Source of the DNA: Escarpia spicata
Lineage: Eukaryota > Annelida > Polychaeta > Sabellida > Siboglinidae
Direction: 5' to 3'
NCBI GenBank assembly: GCA_963995525.1
Contig: OZ023206.1
Coordinates: 67,045,823-67,109,822, forward strand
DNA: 64,000 nucleotides
Shown in pieces: positions 19,755 through 31,540 of this stretch; within the stretch, counting starts at the first letter, position 1; each line of letters starts with the position of its first letter. A program made the translations under genes and the position numbers. Under the pieces are notes generated by a model, which did not search any database, had not been told where the DNA came from, and saw only the letters and a program-made list of their open reading frames with translations.

Positions 19755-20605
19755 AGTATTTCCTCGCCTTCTCTGCCTTCCTATCCTCCTCTGTATCCCT
19801 CTACTCTCTTCCCTCGCCTTCTCTGCCTTCCTATCCTCCTCTGTCTCCCTCTCCTCTCTTTCCTCGTCTTCTCTGCCTTCCTATCCTCATGTGTCTCCCT
19901 CTCCTCTCTTTCCTCGCCTTCCCTGCCTTCCTATCCTCCCCTGTCTCCCTCTCCTCACTTCCCTCACCTTCTCTACCTTCCTATCCTCCCCTGTCTCCCT
20001 CTCCTCTCTTCCCTCGCCATCTCTGCCTTCCTATCCTCCCCTGTCTCCCTCTCCTCTCTTCCCTCGTCTTCTCTGCCTTCCTATCCTCCTCTGTCTCCTT
20101 CTCCTCTCTTTCCTCGCCTTCTCTGCCGTCCTATCTTCCTCTGTCTCCCCCTCCTCTCTTCCCTCGCCTCCTCTGCCTTCCTCTCCTCCTCTGTCTCCCT
20201 CTCCTGTCTTTCCTCGTCTTCTCTTCCTTCCTATCCTCCTCTGTCTCCCTCTCCTCTCTTCCCTCGCCTCCTCTGCCTTCCTATCCTCCCCTGTCTCCCT
20301 CTCCTCTCTTCCCTCGCCTTCTCTGCCTTCCTATCCTCCTCTGTCTCCCTCTCCTCTCTTTCCTCGCCTTCTCTGCCTTCCTATCTTCCTCTGTCTCCCT
20401 CTCCTCTCTTCCCTCGCCTCCTCTGCCTTCCTATCCTCTCCTGTCTCCCTCTCCTCTCTTTCCTCGCCTTCTCTGCCTTCCTATCCTCCTGTCTCCCTCT
20501 CCTCTCTTTCCTCGCCTTCTCTGCCTTCCTATCCTCCTCTGTCTCCCTCTCCTCTCTTCCCTCGCCTTCTCTGCCTTCCTATCCTCCTCTGTCTCCCTTC
20601 TGTGC
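19755..20605. repeat. 50-bp polypyrimidine tandem array, ~17 copies
   Basis: Unit: TCCTCGCCTTCTCTGCCTTC + CTATCCTCCTCTGTCTCCCTCTCCTCTCTT. One strand is almost pure pyrimidine, so triplex/H-DNA formation is possible. The long Ser/Leu/Pro reading frames across it follow from the repeat and are not counted as genes. It lies in the presumed first intron of the Y terminal gene. Confidence 0.95.
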
Positions 20606-20702
20606 TTGAGCTTGTCAAATCTCTTTTGGTGGCTTTCTTTACCTCCTTCTCAGCTAGTGTGTACTGTGCTTGAGCTGGTCTTGTCTCTTCTCGTGTTTTT
20701 GC

Positions 20703-20767
20703 ACTGTCTCGTGATTAAAAAGACATAACGCCTCTATCGGGTTTGCGTATATAAACCTAACAAAACT
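20703..20767 (+). repeat. Duplicated promoter block, copy 2
   Basis: 65 bp nearly identical to 19513..19577, including GCGTATATAAACC. The spacing is 1190 bp, enclosing the exon-1 candidate and the 50-bp array. Confidence 0.85.
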
Positions 20768-21339
20768 AGTTGACGATTGCACGTGAGTGTTCAACGATTA
20801 TTTTACTACTTTATTTATGTTTTCTCTTCAATGTGTTGACCTCGACCGACCTCTTGTCGTTTCGACTAGCTACGCGGTGTTTGGTTACCGATTACGTCAG
20901 CAGACGTCTCCATTACGTATTGTATCATAGTCCGTTGATCTAGCTTGCCCTTTTATCGTGTGTCGGTTCCCTACGCGGTGTCTGGTTACATCGCTGCCTT
21001 ATTCCACTCGCTTGATTATTTTCAACGTTTTCATATATGTTTCAGAGAAGATATTTTCAAAGTTTTCATATATTTAACGTCTCGTTCATACGGTTTGAGA
21101 GTTTTAATGTATGTTCCAGAGACGAAGAGCTCCGCGACTATCATAGTTGCACGTTCTGCATCGTCATGGCGGAGCTGTTACGGACACGGGAACGTTACGA
21201 TCCACCCAACCCTTGGTACGACCTCGATCCTGTTGCCCCTATGGACACGGGGGATGTTGAAAATTGGTGTCCGGAGACAGATGATAGTGATGACGGTTTT
21301 GTAGATGTAATTGATCGTTGATATTAATAAAACATTCAA

Positions 21340-21876
21340 CTTTCAAACTGTGGTGTTTGTTGGTTATTATATTATATTATATATAATCCCTCTTTCATAC
21401 ATACATACATACATACATACATACATACATACAAGCATACCTACACACATTTTAAAGTTTCATATATATATATATATATTATAACGTTTTCTCTTTGTTC
21501 TTTCGTTATTACTCGTTATTATATCATTCAGTTTACTTCTTTATCTCTCATTATACACCTTTCATACATACATACAAGGATACCTACACACATTTTAAAG
21601 TTTCACATATATATATATATATATATATATTATAACGTTTTCTCTTTGTTCTTTCGTTATTACTCGTTATTACATCATTCAGTTTACTTCTTTATCTCTC
21701 ATTATACACCTTTCATCACCTTTTAAAACTTTTCTCTTTGATCTTTCGTTATGACTCTTTGATCTTTCGTTTCTTTCAACACCTTTCCTCTTTGATCTTT
21801 CGTTATTACAATTCCCTCTTCGGTCTTTCGTCTCTCATATATATACACAATAACCCTTCCATGGCTGCTCATTCCA
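21340..21876. repeat. Subterminal simple repeats of Y right end
   Basis: (CATA)n at ~21396-21432, (TA)n at ~21466 and ~21606, a duplicated ~150-bp block (ATAACGTTTTCTCTTTGTTC at ~21480 and ~21631) and repeated TTTGATCTTTCGTTA units at 21720-21835. Z carries the same GATC/CGAAAGATCAAAGAG units at 52740-52850 inverted. Confidence 0.8.
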
Positions 21877-22037
21877 CCGCCAGGGGGTGCGCTACACACG
21901 GTCACACATACGGTCACGTGACTACTCACTTCACTCAGGGGGTCGGCTTTCGAAACCTCCCTAATATCACTCAGTATCACTCAAAAACTCCTCTGAAACT
22001 CCTTAGGATACCCCTCCAAAACGTCTTCTTTACTACT
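21877..22037 (-). repeat. Y right terminal inverted repeat
   Basis: Ends ...TACTACT at 22037 and pairs with 8751..8896 inverted, sharing CGGTCACGTGAC and GGCTTTCGAAACCTCCCTAA. Imperfect near the very end. Confidence 0.87.
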
Positions 22038-22043
22038 GACGCA
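22038..22043. repeat. Target-site duplication of Y, right copy (GACGCA)
   Basis: Partner of 8745..8750. Immediately to the right the X-L protease start region resumes on the minus strand. Confidence 0.93.
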
Positions 22044-22064
22044 TCAGTTGGAACGTATCCATGG

Positions 22065-23368
22065 TTACGACATACAGTCGTACAGGACGTTCCGGGTCCG
22101 ATCGATCTCCATCACCGTCTCGAATTCCACGTACACGACGACGTTCATCGGTCGGGCTAGCGGCGTCGTGAACTGCATTTCAGCGCCCACGGTCCCCTGA
22201 CGCACGACGTTGAAATGGTCCCCGTCGCAACAGTCGGGGGTCAGGTCGAAAGCGAAGACGGTGTAGCCGGCTTCGAAGTCCGAGCGCGATATGTCGTTCC
22301 CAGCGTCCTCGCCCGCCTTTCCGGTGGCCTCGAAGAGATTCATGTAGCTTCGTATGCACCGGTGGTGCGGGAAGTCCGGCTGCAGCGGCTTGCTCGGCAC
22401 CTGACGTCCGTCGACGATGAGCGCGAGGAAGTTTATGTCGTTGTGCTGCGCGTTGAACGGATTTCTAGTGTAGTCTCCGTTGTAGGCGGCTTTGTCGATC
22501 ATCATCAGGATTATGCGTTTCGGAATCGCACCCATGTACAGGTTCTCGTTCGTGTGCGATAGCGTACCCGCGGTTATCGAGAACGACTTGCAGTCGACGC
22601 GGCGCATCGGAAACTTAGCCGTTCCCAAAGTCCACGCTTTGATATGACCCAGCTGGACATCCGGGTTCAACTTCACTTTTCGGACGTACAGGCAAATCGA
22701 GCGTATCACGATACGCCACCCCGGCGCGGCAGCCGGGCCCATGAGCGCGAAGGCGTCCTTCGAGTGGACCATGCGTATTTTCGTGTCGATGCCGTTCGGT
22801 ATGAGGCGGTTTAGCATAAACGCGTCGACGTGCAGGCGTCCCATCATCTCCACCTCGGCGCTGGCCGCCGTCAGGTCGCGCCGCGCTACGAACCCGGTGT
22901 TGTCGTCCCCGCGCGCGTTCATGTGTCCGGCGCTGTCTTTGTACCACAACGACCCCGTGAGATGCGATCGTTTCGCGTCGCTACCGTAACTCAGCAGGGT
23001 CTCGATGTAGGCCCGGTACGCGTACATATTGGTCGACGGCGTCACGAGCGTACCGTTCAGCGACACGTCGATTTGACGAACATCGAATGGAGGAAATTGT
23101 TGACCGGCGCCACGTTGGTGCCGGCCGCCAGATCGGTACCGTCCCCCTGAACCACTTTGAAGCGGACGAACGTTTGAAGACTCGCCAGGTCCGTGTAGTC
23201 GTTACCCGACCCCGGAATGAGGAACTCGATAGGACCGCCGGCGTCGAGAGCCGTCAGCGGTTGGTAGACGGTCCACTGAGTGCTCTCGATGCTCTTCTGC
23301 GTCATCGGTCCGGTGAACAGGTCCAGTTCGGCCTTCACGCCCTCGCACGCTGTCTTTACGAACGCCAT
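22065..23368 (-). pseudogene. Major capsid protein, F54H12.2-like (X-L), one frameshift
   Basis: Same family and length as the intact 434-aa gene at 40295 (MAFVKTACEGVKAELDLFTG, G-G-P-I-E-F-L-I-P-G-S-G, L-L-S-Y-G-S-D-A-K). A 1-bp deletion near 23075 splits it into frames 23368..23057 and 23066..22065. The rest is open and nearly identical to X-R, so the damage is recent. The protease ATG follows 2 nt after its stop. Confidence 0.92.
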
Positions 23369-23370
23369 CG

Positions 23371-23778
23371 TTACGCGTCGAATATATCGACCGGTCGACG
23401 TCCTCTCTTCCGTCTACTGACGGTCGTCGCCGTTCGACGCGGTTTCTTTATAGGCGGTCTTTGTTTCATCTGTCTCTTCTTCGGCGCCGGCCCTTTCAAT
23501 AGGCCGTCGAGAAGATCGACGCCGGCCTCCTTCGCGCGTCGTTTTATCGACGCTTTCAGATTGCCGCCGCCGACGACGTCCCGCGCCACGTGCACGCCAG
23601 TTTTGAGCGCGCGTTTTCCCAACGCCATGGCGCCTCTCTTAAAAAGCGGCATGACGCTTCGAAACAGGCTCCCGAAGATATTACCCAGACCGTGTCCTCG
23701 TTGACCCCGACCGCCGACGAAGACCGGCAGTTGACCGCCGACCTGTCGAACGTAGTAGTCCTCGTACGGGTTCGGCAT
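23371..23778 (-). CDS. Small basic virion protein, pVI/pVII-like (X-L)
   Basis: 135 residues and open. N-terminal Y-E-D-Y-Y-V-R-Q-V-G-G is followed by G-H-G-L-G-N-I-F-G-S-L-F-R-S-V-M-P, then a strongly basic tail ending V-D-I-F-D-A. It is almost identical to 39888. Q-V-G-G and F-V-G-G resemble adenain cleavage sites (inference). It starts 6 nt after the penton-like stop. Confidence 0.75.
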   Translation of the reverse strand: MPNPYEDYYVRQVGGQLPVFVGGRGQRGHGLGNIFGSLFRSVMPLFKRGAMALGKRALKTGVHVARDVVGGGNLKASIKRRAKEAGVDLLDGLLKGPAPKKRQMKQRPPIKKPRRTATTVSRRKRGRRPVDIFDA

Positions 23779-23783
23779 GGCGG

Positions 23784-23961
23784 TTAAAACAATTTCGATT
23801 TACAGCGTCTGATGTGAAACGTCGCCACTAGCTTCCCCCGCTCGAATGGTATCGGTTGACCGCAATCGTCTCTTATATCGACCTCGATCGTATCGAATTG
23901 ATGCCGCAGCAGCTTCACGTATTGGACGCGGTCGAACGTTTCCGAACTAACGCTACCGTTC
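23784..23961 (-). pseudogene. Penton-like protein, C-terminal fragment (X-L)
   Basis: About 58 codons match the end of 39016..39882 (ETFDRVQYVKLLRHQFD, then IDIRDDCGQPIPFE-like text). The N-terminal four fifths is absent, replaced at 23962 by Ty3/gypsy sequence. Confidence 0.88.
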
Positions 23962-25672
23962 AAACAGTGTGATTGGCAGTGGCAAAGCGAACACGAGCTT
24001 GCGTGGAATGGTATCAAAGAGACTTTGTCAAAGCTCCAGTGCTCCAGTACTATGATGAGAGCAAGTCACTCAAAGTATCGAGTGATGCATCCAAAGACGG
24101 GATTGGTGCCGTGCTACTACAAGAGACGAACGGCGAGTGGATGCCTGTAGCGTACGCTTCGAGGTCCATGACGACAGCAGAGAAAAATTACGCACAGATT
24201 GAAAAAGAACAGCTGGGCGTTGAATTCGCATGCGAGCGTCTACAACTATGGTCGCAAAGTTACTGTTGAGACAGACCACCAGCCGCTGATAGCGATCTCA
24301 AAGAAACAGCTGTGTGGTGCACCGCCGAGATTGCAGCGTCTTCTATTACGCATTCAGAAGTACGACTTGACGCTAGAGTACACACCAGGGAAACTCCTCG
24401 TGGTGGCGGACACGTTGTCGAGATCGTTCTCTGCGAAGGAGGTGACGAGCACAACAGAAAGCAACGTTCACATACACGTCTGTACAGTGAAATCGAGTCT
24501 GCCTGTGACACAGTCTCACGATGCGATGTGTGTCAGGAGTACAGATATGCACAACCACAACAACCACTGCAGAACCATGAGCGACCAGATCGACCATGGG
24601 CGAAGGTAGCATGTGACATCTTCTACCTGAAGCAAGTTCCGTACTTACTGACTGTTGACTATTACTCTCACTATCCTGAGATAGCACTCTTGTCGAGCGA
24701 ATCGAGCCGACAGGTGATCATGCACTTGAAGTCGCTATTTTCTCGATACGGAATTCCGTCGGAGTGTGTCTCTGATGGTGGCCTGCAGTTTGCTAGTGCC
24801 GAGTTCAGACAATTCACCAGAGATCGGGGCATCGAGCATAAGATGACGAGCCAGTATTATCCGCAATCAAGCGGACTGGCTGAAAATGCAGTGAAAATTT
24901 AGAAGCGGTTGCTCAGTAAAGCTGCCGACCGAGGAGAGGACGCGTATCTCGCCATGCTAGCGTATCGCTCCTCACCACTAGACTGTGGGAAATCTCCAGC
25001 TGAGCTATTGTTTGATAGAAAGCCGAGAACTCGACTGCCACATCGGCGCGAAACATACGCCAGGAAGTCGGCACCGCACGATCGTGGGAAGTCATTGACG
25101 ATGTTGCACCCAAACGACACGGTGCGGGTGAAGGACCCACGACGGCGACGATGGTCGGAGCGCGCACGAGTAGTAGGTCTCAGCGGACCTCGTTCCTGTG
25201 ATGTTCAGTGTGAGGATGGACGCGTCATGCGCCGTAATCGTCAACACTTACTCACAACGCGAAAAGTATTCAAGCCGTGTCGTGCAGAAACCGCAACTCA
25301 TCCCGATCCCGAGACTCAAGAGTCTACTGCGTCAGAGCCAGCGACGGCGACTGAGGCACCTTCCGGGACAGAGACGATAGACGCCGATGAGGTCGCGACG
25401 CAGCCCTCGCCTGTGAAGACTTCACCTGTGCGACGACGCTCTGAGAGAGTCCGAAAGGCTCTAGTGCGACTGGACTTGTAATTGTCATATTAGTTTGAGG
25501 AAATTTAATTTACAGAGACTTTCCTTTCTGATTTATCGTGACTCTTAATCCTAAAAAGGGGATGTGTTGATTACATGCTATATTGATGTCCACAAGGAAT
25601 ATATGTTTCTTGCCTAATCATCCGGGTTCTGTTCTTCCTGAGGTAGTAATAAAGTCACACGGTGCATTTACA
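23962..25672 (+). mobile_element. Ty3/gypsy-type LTR retrotransposon relic (RNase H-integrase-3' end)
   Basis: Truncated at the left against X-L. It keeps an RNase H domain (V-S-S-D-A-S-K-D-G-I-G-A-V-L-L-Q), the ETDHQPL region, the LEYTPGK/ADTLSRS end, and an integrase core. A purine run AAAAAGGGGA at ~25553-25562 is followed by TGTGTTGATTACA. A ~110-bp 3' LTR (25563..25672, TGT...ACA) containing AATAAAG is possible but has no partner here to confirm it. Confidence 0.8.
23967..25481 (+). pseudogene. Ty3/gypsy pol: RNase H and integrase, frameshifted
   Basis: Frame changes occur near 24030, 24266 and ~24500, and a TAG lies at 24900-24902. Integrase residues visible are A-C-D-I-F, S-D-G-G-L-Q-F and G-L-A-E-N-A-V-K. 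The zinc-binding HHCC part is mostly missing. It is unrelated to the Polinton integrases beyond the DDE fold. Confidence 0.85.
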
Positions 25673-26690
25673 AAACGGTCTCGATTTGATGCATTAATAA
25701 TAAACGGCTAAAAACGACTCTGTGGAAATACGAAACTTCTATTCTAACACACTGAGCAGATTTGCAAAAAATTGCCGCAAATGAAACTGGCTTTCTCGGA
25801 TTATGTTCACCAAAGACAATTCCTTAGAAATTAATTAACCTGCTTTTTTACTTGGTACACTAAAACTAAAAACTTTAATAGCCACATCGGACAAAATCAA
25901 ATGGTATATATAATGATTAAATTAGACTTTATGCATTTGCGACAGTGATACTATTCAATATTAAATCTGGTGTACCACACTGCAGAAAGACCAATCGGAT
26001 ATCGGACTCAGGGGCTTTGAGACGCGCTTTAAAAGTGTTCACACACTCGAGCAAACGCAAATCTGGTATCGCATTCCAGAGCGTCGGCCCAACGCAAGAG
26101 AACGAGCGGCGTAGGCGAGCGGGAAATCCCCGTAAAGTGCCATATTTTAGGAGTTTAAATGTCCCCCTCTATGCACCTAAATGTTACATAATTTGAAAAC
26201 TCTACATCTCCCCGTCCCAACGAGGCCTGTCGTAGAGCTGCAAAGTGGTGCAGTAAGCGTGAATCCGAGGTCAAAAAAGTTTACCGTCAAATGATGAATT
26301 TTCGAAATTGAGCGCTTCCGCAATCGTCTTAACAGTACAATGGTCGCATATCTACTTTACTTAATGACAAGATGGCCAAGTCATATATTTTTGAAAGCAA
26401 TTTGTCTCCACGTCAAACTGAGGTACGATACGGGGATGTTACCTGATATGGTACGAGTGGAGCTAAGGTCGAACAAGATCATCGTGAAATGATGAATATT
26501 CGATTTATTTGCAATACGTACCGCGAAAGTTATAATATTACAATGACCCTGCAACTGCTTCATTTATATGTATGTATTATATACTATGTGAAATAACCAT
26601 TTCTCTCCGTCAAAATGATATATGACGTGGAGCTGTCAGTTGATGGAGTAGATGTGGAGCGACGATCAAACATACATTAACAGCGTTACA
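25673..26690 (-). other. Host DNA with a CR1/L2-type LINE 3' scrap and degenerate repeats
   Basis: On the minus strand at about 26130..25980 the text R-R-S-F-S-C-V-G-P-T-L-W-N-A-I-P-D-L-R is the typical end of CR1/L2 reverse transcriptases. At 26200-26690 about three diverged copies of a ~150-190 bp unit occur (CGTCAAATGATGAATTTTCG / CGTGAAATGATGAATATTCG). No gene. Confidence 0.55.
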
Positions 26691-27150
26691 TTAAAGAAAC
26701 TGCAAACTCAGCTATAGGAAAAGGACAAGAAGATCCAAAGCCTGGGGATCAAATTTCCAATCTGGAAGTGCAAACAGGTGCAAACGAACAGTGCAGTCGT
26801 AGGGCTAATCTACGAGTAAGTGGTCTAGTGGAAAATGATCAAGGGGAAGACCTGGAGGAAAAGGTGACGACACTCTTCAAGAACACATGAACATTTCTCC
26901 TCCCATTGATGTCTGCGACATAGAAAGAGTTCACAGAATTGGGCGAACTCTAGACAACAAAGCCAGACCGCGACAAGTCATCGTACGTTTCTGCAGCGAG
27001 AGAACGCGCGACACAGTCTTCAAACAACGAACTGCACTGAAATCGATGAACGACAATTGAAAAAAGACAACAAAATAAGTGACTGTTGGACATTCAATGG
27101 AAAGGTACTGATCAAGGACAAAAACAATATTGTTCACAAATACAAGTAAT
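26690..27150 (+). pseudogene. LINE ORF1-like coiled-coil/RRM fragment
   Basis: Frames read I-S-N-L-E-V-Q, then R-R-A-N-L-R-V-S-G-L-V-E-N-D, then D-I-E-R-V-H-R-I-G-like text across shifts. This is the pattern of Transposase_22-type ORF1 proteins of non-LTR elements. Interrupted by frameshifts and stops. Confidence 0.45.
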
Positions 27151-27169
27151 GTGTATTATTAACTCCATA

Positions 27170-27930
27170 GCCACTCACCCGACTTGGACATTTAAAATAG
27201 TAAGTTAATTTTACACTGAGTTGTAAAAGTACATTATTTTTTTGCAATGCTAATATGGCTTTAGCTCACATAAACTCTGTTAATATTTTTCTGTTATGCA
27301 TTTGTATGTTATTATTTACGAGTACTATAAATAACTGTATTTTTTTTAATAATGAAATTGTTAAATTGTATGACCAATATGTTTGTTTGTTGTCTGACCA
27401 ATATATTTACACCGACTTGGACATTTAAAATAGTAAATTATTTTTTACACTGAGTAATAAGAGTACATTATTTTTATGCAATGCAAATATGGCTTTAGTT
27501 CACATAAATTGTGTAAATAGTTCTTTGCTATGCACTCTTATGTTATTATTTACGTGTACTATTATTGTTACATTATTTTTACATTGAGTTGTAAAAGTAC
27601 ATTATTTTTGCAATGCCAATATGACTTTAGTTCACATAAATTGTGTTAATATTTTTTGTTTGGCATTGTTATGTTATTATTTACGTGTACTATAAATAAC
27701 TGTTGTATGACCAATATACCTACTCCGACTTGGATATTTAAAAAAGTTAGTTATTTTTACATTGAGTTGTAAACGTACATTATTTTTTGCAATGCCAATA
27801 TGACTTTAGCTCACATAAATTGTGTTAATATTTTTTGTCATGAATTTTTATGTTATTATTTACGTGTACTATGTATTGTCCAGTTTTTTTTAATGAAATG
27901 ATTAAATTGTCTGACCAACTATATTTATTC
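27170..27930. repeat. A+T-rich tandem repeat
   Basis: About four degenerate copies share CCGACTTGGACATTTAAAAT, AGTACATTATTTTT, CAATATGACTTTAG and TGTTATTATTTACG. The period is irregular, roughly 150-240 bp. Confidence 0.75.
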
Positions 27931-28470
27931 CTGTGATAAACAGTCTTAAGTCAACATTATATCAGGCATTTAATTAATTATATTGATCTTGCTCTCATTT
28001 CAATGTATGATAATGTTGGTTAAAACACCTACTACGTGTATTGGTTTAAAATGCATTAGAATGTTGATTAAAATACATTAGAATGCATTAGCTCCTACCA
28101 CTAGAAATACAGCTTTATTATCAAGTCTCTTTCTCAGGCCATCTTGTCAAATGGTCCTGATTTTTTTCTATAACATTACTTTCTTCTTTCTTGTATTTTT
28201 TTCTATACATAATCTGATTTTTTTTTATCTCTGACACTTTAACTAGTTACATATCATGCACCGCTTTAGCTTTACATGAACAAAAGACAAATATTGCAAA
28301 AAAAATCTTGTAACTCAAACACTAAAGGCACACACTCTTACTGAAACAATACTGCACATTAAAAACATGCTGGTTTCATTAAAATTTAAAATACAGGTAA
28401 ATGATAACTGATGAAACTTTTCTCCAATTTACAGGTGATATTACAAAAATTGTCTAAATAATATGTTAAG
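27931..28470. other. A+T-rich host sequence, nothing recognised
   Basis: No ORF, repeat or RNA gene that I can support. It may be 5' flanking sequence of the LINE that follows. Confidence 0.5.
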
Positions 28471-28785
28471 CATCAGTAATACTATTGATGAAAATAATGA
28501 ACTGCCAACAATACGCCGATCGTCATATTATGATTTTGAAAAATTTAACTTATTAATCCAAACAATTATAAACATTTCAGTATCTTAAGCTCAAATATAC
28601 AGTCCATTAACGAAATGTTTAGTGAACTCGAGGCATTTGTAAATAACTTATCTTCCTTAAATTTTAAATTTAACATAATATGTCTCCAAGAGAGCTGGCT
28701 CTCTGATAATGATGACTTATCACTAATTCAATTAAATGGATATGACTGTATATCCCAAGGAAAAAGTTGCAGGTCTAAAGGGGGA

Positions 28786-28858
<73 letters not shown>

Positions 28859-31540
28859 TAAACACTTTGATTATGAAGTAAAGATTAAATTAAATATGTA
28901 TGAACAATGGGAGGGACAAATAATATAAGTAAATGGAGGTGGCCTATCGCAGACAGTCACTACAGGAAATATATACCGACCTCCAAGACCTTTAACTGAA
29001 AACTATAACGAATTCATAAATGAATTTACAATGGTCATATAATCTATTCAAAATCATCAAAACAACAACCTTATTCTTGCAGGGGACTACAATATAAATA
29101 TACTAAAAATAAACGAGCAAGAACAATGTAGCACTTTCTTTGACATGTTAACCTCATTCAGTATCTTCCCACAAATCACTCTTCCTACAAGGTTCACAAC
29201 ATGTACTGGTACACTTATTGGTAATTTGTTTGTTTAAATTAACTAAACATATTTTACAAAGTACCGCAGGAATATATATGTTCTGACCATCAACCATATT
29301 TTACGCTTATGGACACTGCTCTGAAAGAGGAACAACATTGATACTAGTTAATGTACAAAATAAAGAGGCTATGTTAAAAGTAAAAAATTATATAATCTCC
29401 TCTGAAATACATAAACAAATTAGATACAAATCCAAATGCTGACCCAAACTATAATCATAACATTATCATCAATGAAATAAATCAAGCAAAAAATAAATAT
29501 ATGACTAGCAAATTAGTTAAATTTAATAAATATAAACATAAAAAGTCTACATGGATAACTCAAGGCTTGCTAACCCAAATAGGATACAGAGACAAACTTT
29601 ACAAACAATTAATAATAACAAAACCTGAATCTACCGAATATGGCATATTACTGATTAATCTAAAAACGTACAATAGTATTTTGAAAAGAAGTTTCCGCAA
29701 TGCAAAGCTATTATATTTTGATAAATGTTTTAATCAATTTAAATTTGATATAAAAAAACACCTGGAAAACTATAAATGAAATTCTGTCTAAAGATAAAAT
29801 TAATAAATAATTTCCAAAATATTTCAAAGAATCCGATTCTATTGTGACAGACAAATTAGAAATTGCAAATAAATTCAATACATTATTTACCAATATAGGT
29901 TGTAATCTAGCAAATTATATTAAATACAAAGGCATTCATGATCATTCATATTATCTAAATAAAATAGTAAACTGTAATTTTACATTTAGTTATGTTGAAG
30001 AAGATACCATAAAGAAAAGTAGCTGTGGATGTGATGGTCTCTCTACCAAACTGCTAAAAATGCTTAAACCTGCATTAACCAAATCTGTATAACTTTATTA
30101 ACAAATCAAGTATTAACCACAGGGATATTCCCTGATAAACTGATAAGGTAATTCCAGTTTATAAAAAGGTGAGCCAACAGTTTTCAATAATTATAGGCCT
30201 ATATCTCTTCTACCAGCTATTTCAAAATAAAAACGTATTTTTGACCAATTATCATCTTACTTAAAAGACTAAGCTTTTTTGACCATCAGTATGGATTCCG
30301 ACCTAAACACTCAACTGAATACGCTGCTATAGAATTAATAGATAGAATAATAATCCAACTGGATAAGGATGAAATACCCATAAATATTTACCTATCCAAA
30401 GCCTTTGATACTATTGACCATTTAATTTTAATTAACAAATTGAAATATTATGGTATACATGGAAAAAATTTGAACTTATTCAGCAGCTACCTAACAAATC
30501 GTAAACAATATAGGGAAATTTACAATATAAAATCAAATATGTTATCAATAACAACAGGTGTACCACAAGGTTCAATCTTAGGACCCCTGTTATTCATTAT
30601 ATATATCAATGATTTTGCACAAGCCAGTAACATTTTTAATTTGCTAATTTATGCCGATGATACTACTCTATCAAGTACATTAAACTCTTTCAACGACAAC
30701 ATACATGACGAAAATTTCGAACCTTTAATAAATGAAGAACTTTTAAAAATAAATTAATGGCTCAAAATAAATAAATTATCGCTAAACATAGCAGTATCTA
30801 AATACATGACATTTCTAAAAGCAAAGGAAAATATACAGACACTCACTCTGAAGATAGACAATGTAAATATTGAACAAGTCAAGGAATTTTATTTTTGGGG
30901 TTTAATTATAGATACAAATCTAAACTGGAAAAAACATACTGAAAAAATATCAAATGCTTGTTCTAAAAAATTTGCATTTAAACAAATTGAAACATGTGTT
31001 ACCTCTTCATATTAAAATAATATTATATAATTCTTTAATAGCGCCACATATAAATTATTGCACCATGGCGTGGGGCTTTCAACCAAATAGAATAATAAAA
31101 CTTCAAAACAAGCCCTGAGAATTATTACCTTAAGTAACTATATTTCCCACACAGAACCACTTCACAAAAAACTCAACTTGTTAAAAGAAGATGACATCCT
31201 TAAATTACAACAATTAAAATTTTACTATAAATATTTACGCAATGACTTACCAGTTTATTTACAAAACTGAAGGATAATGTTTAACTATGAAATACATAAT
31301 CATAATACAAGAGTCAAGAATAAAATATACACTTATAAAATTAAACATGAATTTGCAAAGAAATGTCTTAGGCATAATTTGCCAGTTTTACTAAATAACA
31401 TTCCCAATATAGTCAAAGAAAAGCTTAATACACCTAATTCACAAGGATTTGCCAAGTATGTTAACATTTATTTTCTAAAAAATTATCAGGTAACATGCAC
31501 AAGACAAAATTGCTATATATGTATGCAAAATTAAGAACCG
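28470..31540 (+). pseudogene. Non-LTR retrotransposon (LINE) endonuclease-reverse transcriptase, decayed
   Basis: An AP-endonuclease start (I-C-L-Q-E-S-W-L-S-D) lies at ~28680, followed by a linker region (~29500-29760). Reverse-transcriptase motifs follow near 30555-30665: G-V-P-Q-G-S-I-L-G-P-L-L-F and L-I-Y-A-D-D-T-T. The C-terminal domain is near 31280-31530 (N-H-N-T-R). Many stops and shifts and a (TA)n tract at ~28793-28856 break it. It is related at ~50% by eye to the LINE relic at 51360, into which Z is inserted. It is probably of CR1/L2/Daphne type; the clade is uncertain. Confidence 0.8.
28793..28856. repeat. (TA)n microsatellite inside the LINE
   Basis: About 32 uninterrupted TA units within the endonuclease region. 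Confidence 0.95.

Larger units (their letters stand above)
19640..21321 (+). pseudogene. Rearranged multi-exon terminal gene of Y (homologue of 53171..54028 in Z)
   Basis: The 3' exon, 21120..21321, opens after TGTTCCAG and ends at TGA. It matches the Z exon 3 pattern (EELxDxH, C-x-x-C, acidic C-terminus with D-x-V-D). The end of exon 2 (GACGATTGCAC|GTGAGTG, donor at 20783) is also conserved. Upstream of that, the copy of exon 2 is replaced by a duplicated promoter block, and a new first exon with a donor at 19702/19703 precedes the 50-bp array. An AATAAA follows at ~21326. The 5' part is therefore rebuilt; whether it is expressed is unknown. Confidence 0.5.
8751..22037. mobile_element. Polinton/Maverick element Y (13.3 kb), nested in X-L
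   Basis: Imperfect terminal inverted repeats start AGTAGTA and a 6-bp duplication flanks the element. Genes run on the minus strand from the polymerase remnant to the protease at the left end; a spliced-gene relic faces the right end. It is the same family as Z: the polymerase remnant is nearly identical to 61340..62098, and the right end matches Z's left end. It is defective. A 1773-bp deletion removes the polymerase end, ATPase and pX-like gene, and roughly 4 kb of tandem repeats stands where the rest of the polymerase, the ssDNA-binding gene and NADAR would be expected. Confidence 0.93.
22044..23961. mobile_element. Polinton copy X-L, second segment (truncated)
   Basis: It holds the protease start, the major capsid, the pVI-like gene and the end of the penton-like gene. 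It is inverted relative to X-R 39.7-41.6 kb and very similar to it. Similarity to X-R stops at 23961, where retrotransposon sequence begins. The ATPase, integrase and NADAR side of X-L is therefore missing. Confidence 0.9.

Noticed and set aside
19663..20728. Long Ser/Leu/Pro-rich reading frames (up to 336 codons)
   Set aside because: They arise because the 50-bp polypyrimidine repeat lacks stops in two frames; composition is purely repeat-driven.
23962..25481. Ty3/gypsy integrase as the Polinton X-L integrase
   Set aside because: It is preceded by RNase H and the ADTLS region typical of gypsy pol, lacks the Polinton-specific Y-T-L-H-K-P text, and starts exactly where X-L homology stops.
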